Below are positions 39,838 through 41,067 of a stretch of 41,067 nucleotides of DNA, piece after piece. Under the pieces are notes generated by a model. The model saw only the letters and a list, made by a program, of their open reading frames with translations, searched no databases and had not been told where the DNA came from. Every line of letters starts with the position of its first letter. Within the stretch, counting starts at the first letter, position 1. The position numbers and the translations under genes were made by a program. Location: positions 1 through 41,067 of IMG/VR virus record IMGVR_UViG_3300007734_000686, one strand, 5' to 3'. Source of the DNA: a virus.

Positions 39838-41067
39838 ATACCATTCCTGATTGTGCCTTTATTTGTGCGATAGCTAAATCTGTTTCAGCTTTGAGTTGAG
39901 CTTTAAACTTCTCTAACTCAGCTTGTGCAATTATTTTTTCACGTTCAATTATTATATCATTCTTTGAACGTTCTTGCTCTTGTTGTAATTGAGCTTTAGC
40001 TTTCTCTTGTTCAATTTGTAATTGACCTTGAACCATAATTTCTGCTTCAGTAGGTGCTTTCTGACCTTCTTGTTCAGGTGTATTAGCTGGGTTTATCCAG
40101 AACTCATCAGGGTTTTTAAAGCCTGCGTTCTGTGTCAATTTAGCTAACGCATTGTATATCTTTTCAGGTGAAGTAATACCAATTTGAATAGCTTCTTTTT
40201 GAGCTTGTAGAATTGTATTTAAGTGCATAAGTTGTTGGTCTTTATTACCTGCACCTAAACCTACAGAGATAGATAAGTCTTTTCTATCGTCCCATTCTCT
40301 TGGGTCTACTTCTACCCATTTGTTTCTAATACGAACAATGTCAGGTTTAGTAAGTGTAATTCTTACAAGTCTGTGAACAAGTTTAAATAGTTCTTTTACA
40401 CCTGTCTCTGCAAATGTTCTAGCTACTAACTCTATACGTTGTTGCGAAGCGTTCATTATTTGTGATACGCCTGTTGCTGTCTTATTAAGACTGTTAGAGT
40501 CTAAACCTTGGTTATATGCTGTGATACCTGTTCTCTTCTCTTTCATAGAGTCCATGTATTCAACCATACCGAATGATGATGCTGGTAATGGTGGATGTGA
40601 TAAAGGCATAATGCCTGCACCTGGGTCACCTTCTACACGAACAATACCACCTGGACGTGATGTAAGCATATCGTCTAGGTTTACTCTATCGCTAATTGCA
40701 TAACGACCATTGTTAGCTAGATACATGTTATCTAACTGACCACGAATAAGTGTAGACTTGATAAGCTGAATGTCCATAGTCAAGTCAGCATAAGAACGAC
40801 CAATATGTCTATGTGGCATTATCATTGGAGTGATACATGCGAAAGGAACATACTCGCATTTCTCTTTGTAGAGAATAGTATTGCCTAACACTACTACTCT
40901 ATGTCTTTCACCATCTAACTTAATGTATGTGTCTTTAACAAGAGCTTCGTTAGACTCAATAGCTCTATCATATTCTTCGTCATAAATATCACGTGCATTA
41001 GACTCTTCTTCAAATGTATCACGAAGGTCTGACATGATAGACTTAATGTATTCTAGTGGCTTGTGTG
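39827..41067 (-). CDS. Portal protein, right copy (5' end outside window)
   Basis: Collinear with the C-terminal ~410 residues of the portal at 2281..4281. The frame is open to the right edge, and the substitutions are mostly silent or conservative. Some C-terminal residues differ (IQIEQEKAKAQLQQEQ-type changes in the helix). Only portal in this copy remains unbroken. Confidence 0.9.
   Translation of the reverse strand, partial: HKPLEYIKSIMSDLRDTFEEESNARDIYDEEYDRAIESNEALVKDTYIKLDGERHRVVVLGNTILYKEKCEYVPFACITPMIMPHRHIGRSYADLTMDIQLIKSTLIRGQLDNMYLANNGRYAISDRVNLDDMLTSRPGGIVRVEGDPGAGIMPLSHPPLPASSFGMVEYMDSMKEKRTGITAYNQGLDSNSLNKTATGVSQIMNASQQRIELVARTFAETGVKELFKLVHRLVRITLTKPDIVRIRNKWVEVDPREWDDRKDLSISVGLGAGNKDQQLMHLNTILQAQKEAIQIGITSPEKIYNALAKLTQNAGFKNPDEFWINPANTPEQEGQKAPTEAEIMVQGQLQIEQEKAKAQLQQEQERSKNDIIIEREKIIAQAELEKFKAQLKAETDLAIAQIKAQSGMVYGG

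Larger units (their letters stand above)
37486..41067. repeat. Right copy of diverged terminal repeat
   Basis: Collinear with 1..3521 (see there). Three of its four genes carry deletions of two or four bases, and about 70 bases at 39495..39565 are extra. Identity switches between perfect stretches (about 200 bases at 39256..39465) and clearly diverged parts. Confidence 0.9.

Noticed and set aside
1-41067. True tandem duplication of portal-scaffold-capsid
   Set aside because: Joining the ends gives one continuous late operon with every gene once, and the second copy stops mid-portal and is frameshifted; an overlapping contig is simpler.
1-41067. tRNA genes or CRISPR arrays
   Set aside because: No cloverleaf-like segment or regularly spaced repeats were recognised by eye; the repeats seen are coding repeats.

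Overview
The window looks like almost the whole genome, plus an overlap, of a tailed phage (podovirus-like, AT-rich, small, densely packed). Virion genes resemble the SU10-type short-tailed group: SU10-like major capsid (DUF5309 type), P22-like portal, SU10/P22-like adaptor and a beta-propeller-like nozzle. No integrase, DNA polymerase or RNA polymerase was seen. The best host clue is a complete 23-residue PQQ precursor peptide gene (pqqA, 14918..14989, minus) of the type I associate with Methylophilaceae, pointing to a phage of aquatic methylotrophic betaproteobacteria. This host call is inference.

Layout. The two ends repeat each other: 1..3521 and 37486..41067 both carry portal, a small gene, scaffold and capsid in the same order. 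They are diverged in a mosaic way, and the right copy has frameshifts in three of four genes. The simplest reading is a circular or permuted genome of about 37.5 kb assembled past its own start into a related strain. Joined that way, the minus strand reads as one late operon: basic small proteins, glycosyltransferase, terminase small and large, portal, scaffold, capsid, TPR-glycosyltransferase, methyltransferase, adaptor, tail fibres, HNH, nozzle, ejection-type proteins, a lysis group (XhlA-like, SprT-like, holin, second membrane protein, DUF5675), and an RNase H-fold exonuclease.

Early genes diverge from a bidirectional promoter region at about 11300..11360. Leftward (minus): a small DNA-binding-like protein, a DnaD/O-like replication protein, a CHC2 zinc protein, a DnaB-like helicase, NinB, a YbcO-like nuclease, a PD-(D/E)XK-like protein and a lambda Q-like antiterminator. 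Rightward (plus): MazG-like, thymidylate synthase-like, dCMP deaminase, small proteins, then a recombination set (DUF1071/Sak3-type annealing protein, YqaJ-type exonuclease, SSB-like protein), a SleB-like hydrolase and more small genes. pqqA lies against the direction of this plus operon with its own ribosome binding site and probable promoter, like a moron.

Control. Directly after the Q-like gene come a near-consensus sigma70 promoter, a leader of about 40 bases, an intrinsic terminator, and then the late genes. This repeats the logic of lambda pR'-tR' with Q antitermination. Further terminator-like hairpins bracket the scaffold-capsid pair. No tRNA, rRNA or CRISPR array was recognised, and no stretch over 300 bases lacks a gene.
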